Source of the DNA: JADCCX01 sp031372765
Lineage (GTDB): Bacteria; Pseudomonadota; Alphaproteobacteria; Rhizobiales; Beijerinckiaceae
Assembly: GCA_031372765.1 (NCBI GenBank)
Contig: JANMLW010000285.1
Coordinates: forward strand, 1-17,427
Direction: 5' to 3'
DNA: 17,427 nucleotides
Shown: piece by piece, positions 1 through 7,129 of the stretch
Layout: each line of letters begins with the position of its first letter
How positions within the stretch are numbered: position 1 is the stretch's first letter
Translations under genes and position numbers: made by a program
Notes under the pieces: model-generated
Databases searched by the model: none
Told to the model about the DNA's origin: nothing
The model's input: only the letters and a program-made list of their open reading frames with translations

Positions 1-982
1 CAAACGACAAGGTATTCTGGGCATCGTTCTCAACACAAATGGTGTGCTTTTCCCCATTATTCCATTGCTGCTGGTTACGCCAAAATACTTGAACGGTGAT
101 CTGTCGCTTGGTGCAGTCATGCAGGTGGTTGCAGCCTTTGGTGCCGTACAGTCTGCCCTTGTCTGGTTTGTCGACAATTCCGTGAGGCTGGCAGAATGGT
201 TTGCTTCGGCACAACGGGTTCTGGAACTGACAACAGCACTTGAAGAACTGGATCAGGCGACGGCGATGGATGGACAGGGTGAAATCACCATCGAAGCCTG
301 TGATGACAATGACATCCATATTGATCAACTCTCCATTGCCGACCGCGCTGGCAGAACAGTGATTGCCGACTCCTCCATCACGATTAAACAGGGCGAGAAA
401 GTTCTCGTTACCGGCGAGAGCGGCGCTGGCAAAAGCACATTGATCCGCGCCCTTGCGGGCCTTTGGCCGTGGGGTGATGGAACCATCCGGCTACCCCGTG
501 ATCAGCGCGTCGCGTTTATTCCCCAACGCCCCTATCTGCCACTGGGGACCTTGCGCGCCGCGGTCAGTTATCCAGCCGATGGCGAAGGGTTTTCTGACGA
601 ACAAATTCATGTTGCGATGAAACGGTGCGGTCTTAGCTATCTGATCAAACGTCTTGATGATGCTGACATGCGCTGGGACCAGACCCTGTCAGGAGGAGAA
701 CGCCAGCGGGTCGCTTTTTGTCGTCTCGTCCTGCAACGCCCGGAGATCATCATCATGGATGAAGCGACGTCGGCGCTGGACGAGGAAAGCCAGATGTCCT
801 TGTTGTCGCTGCTCCATGAAGAATTGAGAGGCGCGACAGTGATCAGCGTGGGTCATCGCTCCGGAATCGAGGAGTTTCACGACCGCAAGATCGTACTCGA
901 ACGCAAGCCGGCAGGGGCGGAAATGCGTCAGGTCAGCCTGCCAAAGTCACTCTGGCGGCTACTCAAATTAGATCGCCTCTGA
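1..982 (+). CDS. ABC transporter, fused permease/ATP-binding protein (3' part)
   Basis: The reading frame is open from base 2 with no start, so the gene is cut by the left edge; about 326 C-terminal residues are visible. The first ~75 residues are the end of a membrane domain of the ABC_membrane_2 (SbmA/BacA/YddA-like) type. The nucleotide-binding domain follows with Walker A GESGAGKST, a Q-loop (FIPQRPYLP), signature LSGGERQ, Walker B IIIMDEATSAL and the switch His in SVGHRS. All ATPase motifs are intact, so a working ATP-driven transporter is expected in the inner membrane. Relatives with this fused layout move peptides, cobalamin-like compounds or very-long-chain lipids; the substrate cannot be told from this part. 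A GTG at 44 could be miscalled as the start, but upstream codons continue the family-like sequence. The gene ends 13 bases before an EcfG-type promoter for the next gene. Confidence 0.9.
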   Translation, partial: KRQGILGIVLNTNGVLFPIIPLLLVTPKYLNGDLSLGAVMQVVAAFGAVQSALVWFVDNSVRLAEWFASAQRVLELTTALEELDQATAMDGQGEITIEACDDNDIHIDQLSIADRAGRTVIADSSITIKQGEKVLVTGESGAGKSTLIRALAGLWPWGDGTIRLPRDQRVAFIPQRPYLPLGTLRAAVSYPADGEGFSDEQIHVAMKRCGLSYLIKRLDDADMRWDQTLSGGERQRVAFCRLVLQRPEIIIMDEATSALDEESQMSLLSLLHEELRGATVISVGHRSGIEEFHDRKIVLERKPAGAEMRQVSLPKSLWRLLKLDRL

Positions 983-995
983 AGCCTGTTACACC

Positions 996-1020
996 GGAAC
1001 TTTCGCAAAGGTCGAGCGTT
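996..1020 (+). promoter_or_regulatory. EcfG-type (GSR sigma factor) promoter
   Basis: GGAAC at 996-1000, a 16-base spacer, then CGTT at 1017-1020. This matches the alphaproteobacterial EcfG consensus exactly. The -10 element ends 26 bases before the ATG of the 49-aa gene at 1047, and the site lies just after the ABC transporter stop. Confidence 0.85.
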
Positions 1021-1046
1021 TCATCCACATACATCAGGAGATTGTC

Positions 1047-1196
1047 ATGGTTAGTCGCAACATGATGATAGCGATCATTGGCATCATGGCCGTCATCTCG
1101 GTCGGAAGTCTTGCTGCCTATTATCAGGAGCGGTCGAAAGCCCCTGGTGTTGATATTCGCATCGACAAAAATGGGCTTCAGATCGAACAACGCTGA
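1047..1196 (+). CDS. Small single-pass membrane protein, 49 aa, unknown function
   Basis: ATG at 1047 follows a ribosome binding site (CAGGAG at 1035-1040, six bases before the start). The protein has a short N-terminus, one hydrophobic segment at about residues 7-25 (MIAIIGIMAVISVGSLAAYY), then a polar tail rich in charged residues and ending EQR. It is predicted to sit in the inner membrane with a short soluble tail. I do not recognise a family. A perfect EcfG promoter lies directly upstream, so stress induction is the best-supported statement. The next gene begins 31 bases downstream on the same strand and is probably cotranscribed. Confidence 0.7.
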   Translation: MVSRNMMIAIIGIMAVISVGSLAAYYQERSKAPGVDIRIDKNGLQIEQR

Positions 1197-1227
1197 GCCT
1201 TTAATCAACTTCAAGAAGGAGACTAAA

Positions 1228-1299
1228 ATGCGTACTGTCGCTCTTTGGGCCATTGGTGTGCCCCTGCCATTGATTGCTCTTTATTGGATCTTCGGCTGA
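1228..1299 (+). CDS. Membrane microprotein, 23 aa
   Basis: ATG at 1228 is preceded by a strong Shine-Dalgarno sequence, AAGGAG, about six bases upstream. The 23-residue product (MRTVALWAIGVPLPLIALYW, then IFG) is almost entirely hydrophobic with one Arg near the N-terminus. It would form a single transmembrane helix with a central proline pair. The ribosome binding site and its place between two same-strand small genes support a real gene. From memory, similar 20-30 residue proteins of the pattern R-T-V-x-W-x-x-G-x-P-x-P occur in other rhizobia; that is unverified. The function is unknown. It probably shares the EcfG promoter at 996-1020. Confidence 0.6.
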   Translation: MRTVALWAIGVPLPLIALYWIFG

Positions 1300-1395
1300 C
1301 AATCGGACTGATCAACATTGCACCCATCTTGATCAAGCCATGCCAGCTCGCGCTGTCGTGGTCTCTTCATCCATTCCATTAGAGGATTGTGTTTC

Positions 1396-1671
1396 ATGAG
1401 CACGCCACTTCCATCGCCGTTGAAAGATCTTGTAGCAAGTCCAACAAGCCATTTCGAAAAGCCCGCTGATATTCTTGCAAATCCCGACCTGACGGACGTG
1501 CAGAAGAAAAAAATTCTGGATGCTTGGGAAGAGGATGCCCGCCGTTTGTCGGTCGCGACCGAGGAAGGCATGTCGGGTGGAGAACCTTCCCGGACCGCCG
1601 AGGTTGCTGAAGCCAAGGCAGAACTTGGTATCGAGGACAAGCGCATGGCATCTCCCACAAAGTCTGGCTGA
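1396..1671 (+). CDS. Conserved hypothetical soluble protein, 91 aa
   Basis: The chosen ATG at 1396 follows AGAGGA (1381-1386) at a nine-base spacing; a TTG three codons upstream is less likely. The product is hydrophilic with no membrane segment. A short N-terminal stretch (SPLKDLVASPTSHFEKPADI) is followed by a charged helical part (LTDVQKKKILDAWEEDARRL) and a polar tail. It resembles, from memory, small rhizobial proteins of unknown function with the same 'ASPTSxFxKPxDxLANPDLT' pattern; I cannot name a domain. No promoter is seen in the 96 bases upstream, so it may be read through from the EcfG promoter at 996. Confidence 0.75.
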   Translation: MSTPLPSPLKDLVASPTSHFEKPADILANPDLTDVQKKKILDAWEEDARRLSVATEEGMSGGEPSRTAEVAEAKAELGIEDKRMASPTKSG

Positions 1672-1700
1672 TCATAGTCTGGTTAGAACAGACGCTTTCG

Positions 1701-1725
1701 GGAACTTTTCAAGGCAAGAAGAGTT
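1701..1725 (+). promoter_or_regulatory. EcfG-type promoter (one-base variant)
   Basis: GGAAC at 1701-1705, a 16-base spacer, then AGTT at 1722-1725. The C of the usual CGTT is A, and the essential GTT is kept. It lies 72 bases before the DUF1328 gene at 1798. Confidence 0.65.
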
Positions 1726-1797
1726 CTAATCGCGACAACATGTCATCGGTTTTGCGAAGATACTGAGCCGACGTCCACATTCAGAAAGGGACTTTCA

Positions 1798-1971
1798 ATG
1801 GGCAACTTGCTTTACTGGGCTATCATCCTTGTCGTCATAGCAGTGGGTGCTTCCTTCTTTGGACTTGGCGGCGTCGCTGGGACCGCCATGGGTGGCGCGC
1901 AGATCCTGATTTACGCTGTAATCGCAGTTGTCGTTGTGGGGGCCGTTGTGGCTCTGGTCCGGCGTGCTTGA
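1798..1971 (+). CDS. DUF1328 (YtjA-like) membrane protein, 57 aa
   Basis: Two hydrophobic helices (about residues 4-22 and 34-54) flank the glycine-rich turn FFGLGGVAGTAMGGAQI, and the protein ends in RRA. This is the DUF1328/YtjA pattern, in which a GFGG(I/V)AG motif sits between two membrane segments in a 50-60 residue protein, so the length fits. The ATG at 1798 follows GAAAGGG. The molecular role of the family is not known; members are often stress-responsive. An EcfG-type promoter at 1701-1725 precedes it, and the PRC-barrel gene follows 75 bases later on the same strand. Confidence 0.8.
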   Translation: MGNLLYWAIILVVIAVGASFFGLGGVAGTAMGGAQILIYAVIAVVVVGAVVALVRRA

Positions 1972-2046
1972 GCCCAGCCTGAATCTACCCTTATTCTCAT
2001 TCTGCCCTCAGACAGTGCAGAACATTCAACCATGAAAGAGTGAGCC

Positions 2047-2397
2047 ATGACCACAACCTCAGGACATACGGATGCGATCCTTGCTTCGAAGGTCAAAGGG
2101 ACGGCGGTTTTCAATACCGCGGGAGATAAAATTGGCCACGTCGAGGACATCATGCTTGAGAAGACATCAAACGCCATTCTCTACGCCGTTCTCGGATTTG
2201 GCGGGTTGCTCGGCATAGGTGAAAAGTATCATCCTGTTCCATGGAGCCAGCTCAACTATGACACCGCTGTCAATGGCTACGTCGTGCCGATGACTACCGA
2301 AGCTCTTGAGCGCGCCCCTACCTATGATCTCAATGATCTGACCAAGGGTGATGGCACGATTCAGCAGAAGGCTGCCGACTATTACGCCGGTCTGTAA
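2047..2397 (+). CDS. PRC-barrel domain protein, 116 aa
   Basis: The protein carries a PRC-barrel-like fold over about residues 12-90. Characteristic elements are KVKGTAVFNTAGDKIGHVEDIML, followed by AVLGFGGLLGIGEKYHPVPW and the GYVVPMTTEAL strand. PRC-barrels occur in RimM and photosynthetic reaction centre H subunits. Stand-alone forms of this size are common in rhizobia and are often reported as stress-induced, but no biochemical role is established. There is no signal peptide or membrane helix, so it should be cytosolic. The ribosome binding site is weak (AAGAG). No separate EcfG site is seen in the 75 bases upstream, so cotranscription with the DUF1328 gene is likely. It converges on the kinase gene with only 13 bases between the stops. 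Confidence 0.85.
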   Translation: MTTTSGHTDAILASKVKGTAVFNTAGDKIGHVEDIMLEKTSNAILYAVLGFGGLLGIGEKYHPVPWSQLNYDTAVNGYVVPMTTEALERAPTYDLNDLTKGDGTIQQKAADYYAGL

Positions 2398-2410
2398 GGA
2401 ACTGATTCCG

Positions 2411-3496
2411 TTACGCATTGATTCCAGGCACCAGACGTTGATTGGATTCTAAACTCAATTCAGACTTCGTCACATTCGCCGCGAAATCGGGGATCGGGAA
2501 AATTAATCGACAGATTGTTCCGATCCCCCCTTCCATAGCAAAAGTTCCATTCAATTGCTGCGTAAACGCCTGGACGACTTTGAGCCCAATACTGTTGGAT
2601 TTAGGCAGATCGAACGCGTCAGCCAGACCAGGTCCGTTGTCAGACACAGAAAGTGTCGCCATTCCGGAGTCCGGATCAGTTGTCAGTGACACGCGCACAA
2701 CTCCATGCTCCCCTGCACTTTGTCCATGTTCCAAAGCGTTGTTCACGCATTCCGTGAGCACCAGCGAGACCGCCAGGAACGAATCCTGTGCAAGCGTCAC
2801 AGGCGTGATATCGGTGACAATATCAACCGTGGCTTCTTGACCCGCTGCCTTAAGGCAGTCCTTCACCAGATCGTCGATAAAGGCACCGTCTATGCGCCCT
2901 TCGGTGCGATCAGGATCATGAAACTTTCGTTGGATATCAGCCACGACGCTCACCCGCTGCATGGATTCAATGAGCGCGCGATGGGCCACCGGATCGGTAA
3001 CATTGCGTGCCTGAAAGAGCAAAAGGGAAGATATCACCTGAAGGTTGTTGCCAATGCGATGCTGGACCTCCCGAAACATGTTGTCTCTTTCCCCAGCCAC
3101 ACGCACAGCATGCATCCGCTCCAGTTCAATCTGATCCAGAGCCCTCATCAAACGGTCGATGATCACAAGATCAATCCCGGCTATGAAGATAAAAAATGCG
3201 AGCGCAATTGCGGAAGCTGATGTCAGTTCAAATGAATTGAACGGGGGGAGAAAAAAGTACCAGGCAGCGACGAAGCTGAGGGTGGCCACAAGAATGCCCG
3301 GGCGCGTTCCGCATATGAAAGTTGAAACAATAACCGCTGGAATGAACATTACATAAGGAAAACCAGGAGGCAGGAGGTCATCCACGCTAAACCGGCATAG
3401 CAATGCGACTGCAAAAATCAGCAATGCAGTAGCATAAGCCATTGGTTGATTATGGCGCAGGTTGACCATGCGCCTCTGCTGAACGTGCAATTCCAT
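2411..3496 (-). CDS. Membrane HisKA_2 sensor histidine kinase (DUF4118-like N-terminus)
   Basis: A 361-residue kinase. Several hydrophobic segments (about 20-35, 48-62, 66-86 and 94-115) resemble the DUF4118 membrane domain of KdpD, with no large periplasmic sensor. A HisKA_2 phosphoacceptor region follows with REVQHRIGNNLQVISSLL (His146). The ATPase domain keeps its N-box (ECVNNALEHG, Asn253) and G-box (SDNGPGL), so it should be catalytically active. ATG 3496 is preferred because GGAG lies eight bases upstream; a TTG seven codons earlier is possible. HisKA_2 kinases commonly signal to PhyR or to single-domain regulators, and its place beside the nepR-ecfG-phyR locus makes PhyR a reasonable but unproven target. 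No EcfG promoter is seen upstream. Confidence 0.85.
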   Translation of the reverse strand: MELHVQQRRMVNLRHNQPMAYATALLIFAVALLCRFSVDDLLPPGFPYVMFIPAVIVSTFICGTRPGILVATLSFVAAWYFFLPPFNSFELTSASAIALAFFIFIAGIDLVIIDRLMRALDQIELERMHAVRVAGERDNMFREVQHRIGNNLQVISSLLLFQARNVTDPVAHRALIESMQRVSVVADIQRKFHDPDRTEGRIDGAFIDDLVKDCLKAAGQEATVDIVTDITPVTLAQDSFLAVSLVLTECVNNALEHGQSAGEHGVVRVSLTTDPDSGMATLSVSDNGPGLADAFDLPKSNSIGLKVVQAFTQQLNGTFAMEGGIGTICRLIFPIPDFAANVTKSELSLESNQRLVPGINA

Positions 3497-3648
3497 ACGT
3501 AAACTCCAGATCAACAATCGATCATTTCATCGCCTTATCTCTATCCACATGAAAACGATCGATGGTGGCGGTTTGGCGGAGCTATCGGTTAACTGCTGCC
3601 TGTGGCTGTAACAATGTCATTTGACACATCTTAGGGCCAATAACGCGT

Positions 3649-5301
3649 TTATTCGACCGGAATCTGCCAGTGCAGGGCTATTGGTGATTGAGCCGCGACC
3701 GCATGGGCTCCTAGCTGGAGCTTTAACCCCAACAGCGTACGGGATGTTTTCAGGCGTACGGAACCATCAGCATCCGCCGAGATTGTGAGATGCAGACCAT
3801 CAATGTCTCGCGATTCCAGAATAACCCTTACAGTCCTGCATGATGGCTCCCTTAGACAGGCGAACGACTCTTCGACAATGGCAAGGCCTAGCGGAATGGC
3901 GCGGTCGACATCCAGTGAAGCATTTGTCCTGATATCGGCTATAATTATCTGAGCAGAGCGTCTTGCTGCGTCCGACATGCTGGACAATAGTTCGCGGATG
4001 AATGGCTCAAGGGGAACAGGCTGCATTCCCGTGTCGGTCAGGGCATGCCGATAGGCAACCGCCAGAACCTGCACCTTGGCTTCAGCGTCCCTAAGAATCT
4101 CACCGCCATCGTCAGGTTGCTCCCTGCGCGTCAGGGAAAGGTAGCTCTGGATCACCTGGAGACTGTTCTTTACCCGGTGGTGAAGCTCACGCATCAATTT
4201 CTGGTTGAGCTGCAAGGATGTCATCAGCGATTCCTCGCGCGACGAAGCAACGGTAACCATGCGGTTAAAGGCTTCGGCAACATTGCGGATATCATCGGGC
4301 ATCTTGGGGTCAAGAGGCACCACAACGGCTTTTTGCCCGGCAATCTCCGCTTTGGCAGCTGTCGCAATACCAGCGATTCCCTCGACAATGTTAGTCTGGA
4401 TGAACCGCCAGGAGGCAGCATACATCATGACAAGAATGAAAAACGGCGCCATGGCCAAAGCAAGGAAGCGGAGCAATGCAGCGTATTGCTCGGCGCCGCT
4501 GAAGTAGGCAATTACAACAATGTCTTTTTCAGCCACAAATCTGGCGGCATAGTGGACTTTGAGGCCGCTGATTGACGTTGCTGACCAATGCAGTGGAATT
4601 TCCGGAGTTGGCCACAGCCTGGGAAGCCAGGTCCTGTCTGAGTCTTGCGTTCCACGCACAGCCAGAATGTCTGTACCATTGGCGACCAGGCCCACGATTG
4701 TCGCCTTATTGCTGGAGCCAAGTTCAAACAGTTGATCCAGCAAATCAGACTTCAGAATGAGCATCCCCTCTACCGCCTCTCCTGCTTGCGTCGTGTTACG
4801 AAGATAGACCACTACGTAAACCTGGTTCTGGACGCGGACGGTATCATAACGGAACCGCCCTGAGATGGACGGAATCCAGCTGGGCGTATCCGTTTTCTGG
4901 CGGAATGCGATGAACAAGGATTTCATGTCATCATCACTCATGAAGTTATCAGGGGCTGCATGACACCCGCCACTTTTCTCCGTGACGACTTGCATGGCCT
5001 TATAGGTAGGCGATATCTGAAGAATACTGGAAATGAGAGATTGACACTCGACAGTTGCATCTGGTTCCGATGCCACATTAAGCAACACGACTTCCACCGA
5101 CCGCAATATCCCGCGAAGCCATATCCGGGTCCGGATCGCATATTCGTCAGCTGTCGTAATTTGTGCCTGTTCGATGGCCCTGATATCAGAACGGTAGTTG
5201 ATCGTCGCAAGCGCTAAAATCAATGCGAAAACCGGCAATGAAATCAATAGAAGCAACCAAAGCAGTCGCGCCTTCACACTGTTGAAGGGCATAAGTCTCA
5301 T
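3649..5301 (-). CDS. Membrane HisKA_2 sensor kinase-like protein of the GSR locus (PhyK/PhyP-like)
   Basis: A 550-residue protein. Membrane helix about 12-32, an extracytoplasmic sensor domain about 35-270, a second helix about 276-296, a HAMP-like linker, then HisKA_2 with RELHHRVKNSLQVIQSYLSL (His375). The remaining ATPase region (about 465-550) is degenerate. Where the N-box Asn is expected it reads GLAIVEESFACLRE, and no DxGxG G-box is visible. It may therefore not bind ATP normally. Kinase-like proteins next to ecfG in other alphaproteobacteria (PhyK, PhyP) act on PhyR, and the sphingomonad PhyP was proposed to be a phosphatase. The ATG overlaps the ecfG stop as ATGA, so translation is probably coupled and the gene is the third in the nepR operon. 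The assignment as a PhyR-acting protein is an inference from context and family. Confidence 0.85.
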   Translation of the reverse strand: MRLMPFNSVKARLLWLLLLISLPVFALILALATINYRSDIRAIEQAQITTADEYAIRTRIWLRGILRSVEVVLLNVASEPDATVECQSLISSILQISPTYKAMQVVTEKSGGCHAAPDNFMSDDDMKSLFIAFRQKTDTPSWIPSISGRFRYDTVRVQNQVYVVVYLRNTTQAGEAVEGMLILKSDLLDQLFELGSSNKATIVGLVANGTDILAVRGTQDSDRTWLPRLWPTPEIPLHWSATSISGLKVHYAARFVAEKDIVVIAYFSGAEQYAALLRFLALAMAPFFILVMMYAASWRFIQTNIVEGIAGIATAAKAEIAGQKAVVVPLDPKMPDDIRNVAEAFNRMVTVASSREESLMTSLQLNQKLMRELHHRVKNSLQVIQSYLSLTRREQPDDGGEILRDAEAKVQVLAVAYRHALTDTGMQPVPLEPFIRELLSSMSDAARRSAQIIIADIRTNASLDVDRAIPLGLAIVEESFACLREPSCRTVRVILESRDIDGLHLTISADADGSVRLKTSRTLLGLKLQLGAHAVAAQSPIALHWQIPVE

Positions 5302-5882
5302 GATAGGCTGGGCACCGTCACTCTTGAGTGCATTGCGGATATGGCTTTCTGGTCAGGCCCGATGTCAGACGTTGTCTCTATTCCGAGAAGTTCGCCCAAA
5401 CGGGCTCTTCCTCGGCTGACACGGCTTTTGATGGTGCCAACCGCAACGCCGCAAATTTCGGCAGCTTGTTCATAGGAGAGGCCGGATGCTCCAACCAGGA
5501 TAAGCACCTCGCGCTGTTCATCAGGCAATTTGGCAAGTGCGATGCGGAAATCAGCGAGATCCATCACGCCCTCCTGGGAAGGTGCAATGGCCAGATTCGC
5601 CGTATACATGCCATCGACATCCTGCACTTCCCGGCCACGCTTGCGATAGAGAGAATAGTAAGTGTTGCGCGCGATCGTGAACAGCCATGCCCGCATGTTG
5701 GTCCCTTCCATGAAACTGTCGGAATGGCCCCATGCTTTCAGAAGAACATCCTGAACCAGATCATCTGCCTTGTGAAACGAACCACAGAGAGAAACTGAGA
5801 ACGCCCTTAGGCCCGGCACCTCGCGCAGCATTCTATCGCGAAATACAGCAGTTGGCGCAATGGCGGATCGTTCAGCTTTCAC
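5298..5882 (-). CDS. ecfG: ECF sigma factor EcfG, general stress response
   Basis: A 194-residue ECF sigma factor that directs RNA polymerase to GSR promoters when released from NepR. Region 2 covers about 16-84 (DLVQDVLLKAW core binding, then MRAWLFTIARNTYYSLYRKR). Region 4 covers about 112-165, with the helix-turn-helix GLSYEQAAEICGVAVGTIKS. A 28-residue tail follows. The start is the GTG at 5882: AAGGAGG lies six bases upstream inside the nepR 3' end, and the resulting length fits the family. The frame stays open another 180 bases upstream, but that part overlaps nepR and does not resemble a sigma factor. nepR and ecfG overlap by 11 bases, which supports coupled synthesis of anti-sigma and sigma factor. 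Names in relatives include RpoE1 and SigT. Confidence 0.93.
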   Translation of the reverse strand: MKAERSAIAPTAVFRDRMLREVPGLRAFSVSLCGSFHKADDLVQDVLLKAWGHSDSFMEGTNMRAWLFTIARNTYYSLYRKRGREVQDVDGMYTANLAIAPSQEGVMDLADFRIALAKLPDEQREVLILVGASGLSYEQAAEICGVAVGTIKSRVSRGRARLGELLGIETTSDIGPDQKAISAMHSRVTVPSLS

Positions 5883-6090
5883 TGCGAGCCTCCTTCGCTT
5901 CCAGTTCCGCCAGCAATACAAGGAACTTGTCGGGTACGGGGGTATTGGCGATATCGTCAAAATGGGCCTGCAAGGATAGGCCGATGGCATCACGCACGCC
6001 ATTGCCGAACGCTGGCTCGGTCGCCTTGCAAGGCTTGCCCGAATTCGTGGCGTGAGAAACACCGTTCCTCAATTTTGGCTCTTGTGTCAT
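5872..6090 (-). CDS. nepR: NepR anti-sigma factor
   Basis: A 72-residue protein that sequesters EcfG in unstressed cells and is itself captured by phosphorylated PhyR. The conserved NepR core is visible at about residues 35-66: IGLSLQAHFDDIANTPVPDK followed by FLVLLAELEAKE, with a disordered N-terminus, as usual for the family. ATG 6090 follows AGGA at a plausible spacing. It is the first gene of the nepR-ecfG-kinase operon and is divergent from phyR, the standard GSR arrangement. A perfect EcfG promoter lies 66 bases upstream, so NepR and EcfG are expected to be autoregulated. Confidence 0.93.
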   Translation of the reverse strand: MTQEPKLRNGVSHATNSGKPCKATEPAFGNGVRDAIGLSLQAHFDDIANTPVPDKFLVLLAELEAKEARSES

Positions 6091-6156
6091 CCATCAATTC
6101 CTGTCAGCTGCCAAGTCAGGGACACACTATCGCGCGTTGGTCCATATCAGACTCAA

Positions 6157-6181
6157 AACGCATGCAATGTGATTTGGTTCC
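6157..6181 (-). promoter_or_regulatory. EcfG-type promoter of nepR-ecfG
   Basis: On the minus strand GGAAC occupies 6181-6177, followed by a 16-base spacer and CGTT at 6160-6157. This is an exact consensus match, 66 bases before the nepR ATG, and is the expected autoregulatory promoter. Confidence 0.88.
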
Positions 6182-6260
6182 CGCGGTTTTTAAAAATAAA
6201 TTCCTTGCCAAATCCGGTCTCTGCCTCGATCCTTTTGGCAGTTTTTACAAGAGGATTTTC

Positions 6261-7055
6261 ATGTCTATCGCCAAAGAAATTGCACCCCACTTACCGTATT
6301 TGCGGCGCTTCGCGAGGGCACTCAGTGGTACCCAGTCGCTGGGCGATGCGTACGTTGTGCAAACACTGGAAGCATTGATTGCTGACCCGTCCGCTTTTCC
6401 ACGTTCGTTGCCGCCCCAGTATGCGATGTATCAGGTTTTTCTGAAACTGTGGTCATCATCGACAGGCGCCCAAAGACACGCTGCGGAACCGCAGGGCATG
6501 ACGGCGGCTGAACGCAACATCGAAATGCTGACACCGCGTGCGCGACAGGCGTTTCTCCTCAGATCAGTCGAAGGATTCCCCGAGGAAACGGTCGCCGCAA
6601 TCATGGGCGTGACCGGCAAAGAATGCAGGGCGCTTCTTGATCAGGCATCCAGCGAGATATCCGATCAGGTTGCCACCTCTGTGCTTATCATTGAAGATGA
6701 GCCGATCATCGCTCTGGATATCGAAGCAATGGTGCTCGAACTCGGCCACGAGGTCACCGGTATTGCGCGCACGCACAAGGAAGCGATTGCCTTGATGAAT
6801 CAGCGCCGACCCGGGCTGGTGCTTGCTGATATCCAGCTTGCTGATGGCAGCTCCGGTCTCGATGCGGTCAACGAGATTCTCCACACCATCAATGTACCCG
6901 TCATTTTCATCACGGCCTATCCCGAGCGTTTGCTTACAGGCGAGAAGCCGGAGCCGGCGTTCCTGATAACCAAGCCGTTCCAGCCAAATGCCGTCAAAGC
7001 CGCTATCAGCCAGGCCCTGTTCTTTGACAGAAAAGCGGGCAAACAAGCCGCTTGA
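6261..7055 (+). CDS. phyR: PhyR response regulator / anti-anti-sigma factor
   Basis: A 264-residue hybrid protein. The N-terminal sigma-like domain (about 1-135, beginning MSIAKEIAPHLPYLRRFARA) mimics EcfG to bind NepR. The C-terminal receiver domain (about 140-255) has the acidic pair in VLIIEDEP (E145, D146), phosphoacceptor Asp190 (GLVLADIQ), Thr218 (VIFITAY) and Lys238 (ITKPF). All receiver residues are present. The ATG at 6261 follows GAGGA and the start agrees with the conserved family N-terminus; the frame is open further upstream without family-like sequence. Phosphorylation lets PhyR pull NepR away from EcfG. No GGAAC element is found on the plus strand between nepR and phyR, so direct EcfG control of phyR is not supported here. 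Arrangement relative to nepR is canonical. Confidence 0.95.
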   Translation: MSIAKEIAPHLPYLRRFARALSGTQSLGDAYVVQTLEALIADPSAFPRSLPPQYAMYQVFLKLWSSSTGAQRHAAEPQGMTAAERNIEMLTPRARQAFLLRSVEGFPEETVAAIMGVTGKECRALLDQASSEISDQVATSVLIIEDEPIIALDIEAMVLELGHEVTGIARTHKEAIALMNQRRPGLVLADIQLADGSSGLDAVNEILHTINVPVIFITAYPERLLTGEKPEPAFLITKPFQPNAVKAAISQALFFDRKAGKQAA

Positions 7056-7076
7056 TGCTTCCTCTTCCTGGATGGA

Positions 7077-7109
7077 ATCCCGCCCCGGTCAAATGGACTG
7101 GGGCGGGAT
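7077..7109 (+). terminator. Strong hairpin after phyR, probable terminator
   Basis: A 14-base arm at 7077-7090 pairs with 7096-7109 around a five-base loop. The stem is GC-rich (ATCCCGCCCC / GGGGCGGGAT) with a single G-T wobble. It starts 22 bases after the phyR stop and is followed by GTTT rather than a long T-run. Because the genes on both sides converge here, it may serve both strands. Confidence 0.6.
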
Positions 7110-7129
7110 GTTTGGTAAATCAGCTCCTG

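Noticed and set aside
1078..1227. Longer plus-strand ORF running into the 23-aa gene
   Set aside because: It overlaps the 49-aa gene in another frame; the strong AAGGAG directly before 1228 supports the short gene.
4045..4575. 176-codon plus-strand ORF inside the kinase-like gene
   Set aside because: It is antisense to a gene with clear domains, shows no ribosome site and has no family-like sequence.
5883..6062. Upstream extension of the ecfG reading frame
   Set aside because: It overlaps nepR out of frame, has no sigma-factor-like sequence, and the GTG at 5882 has an excellent ribosome binding site.
6075..6260. N-terminal extension of phyR
   Set aside because: The family N-terminus (IAPHLPYLRRFARAL) begins right after the ATG at 6261, which has its own GAGGA site; the extension would cross the nepR promoter.
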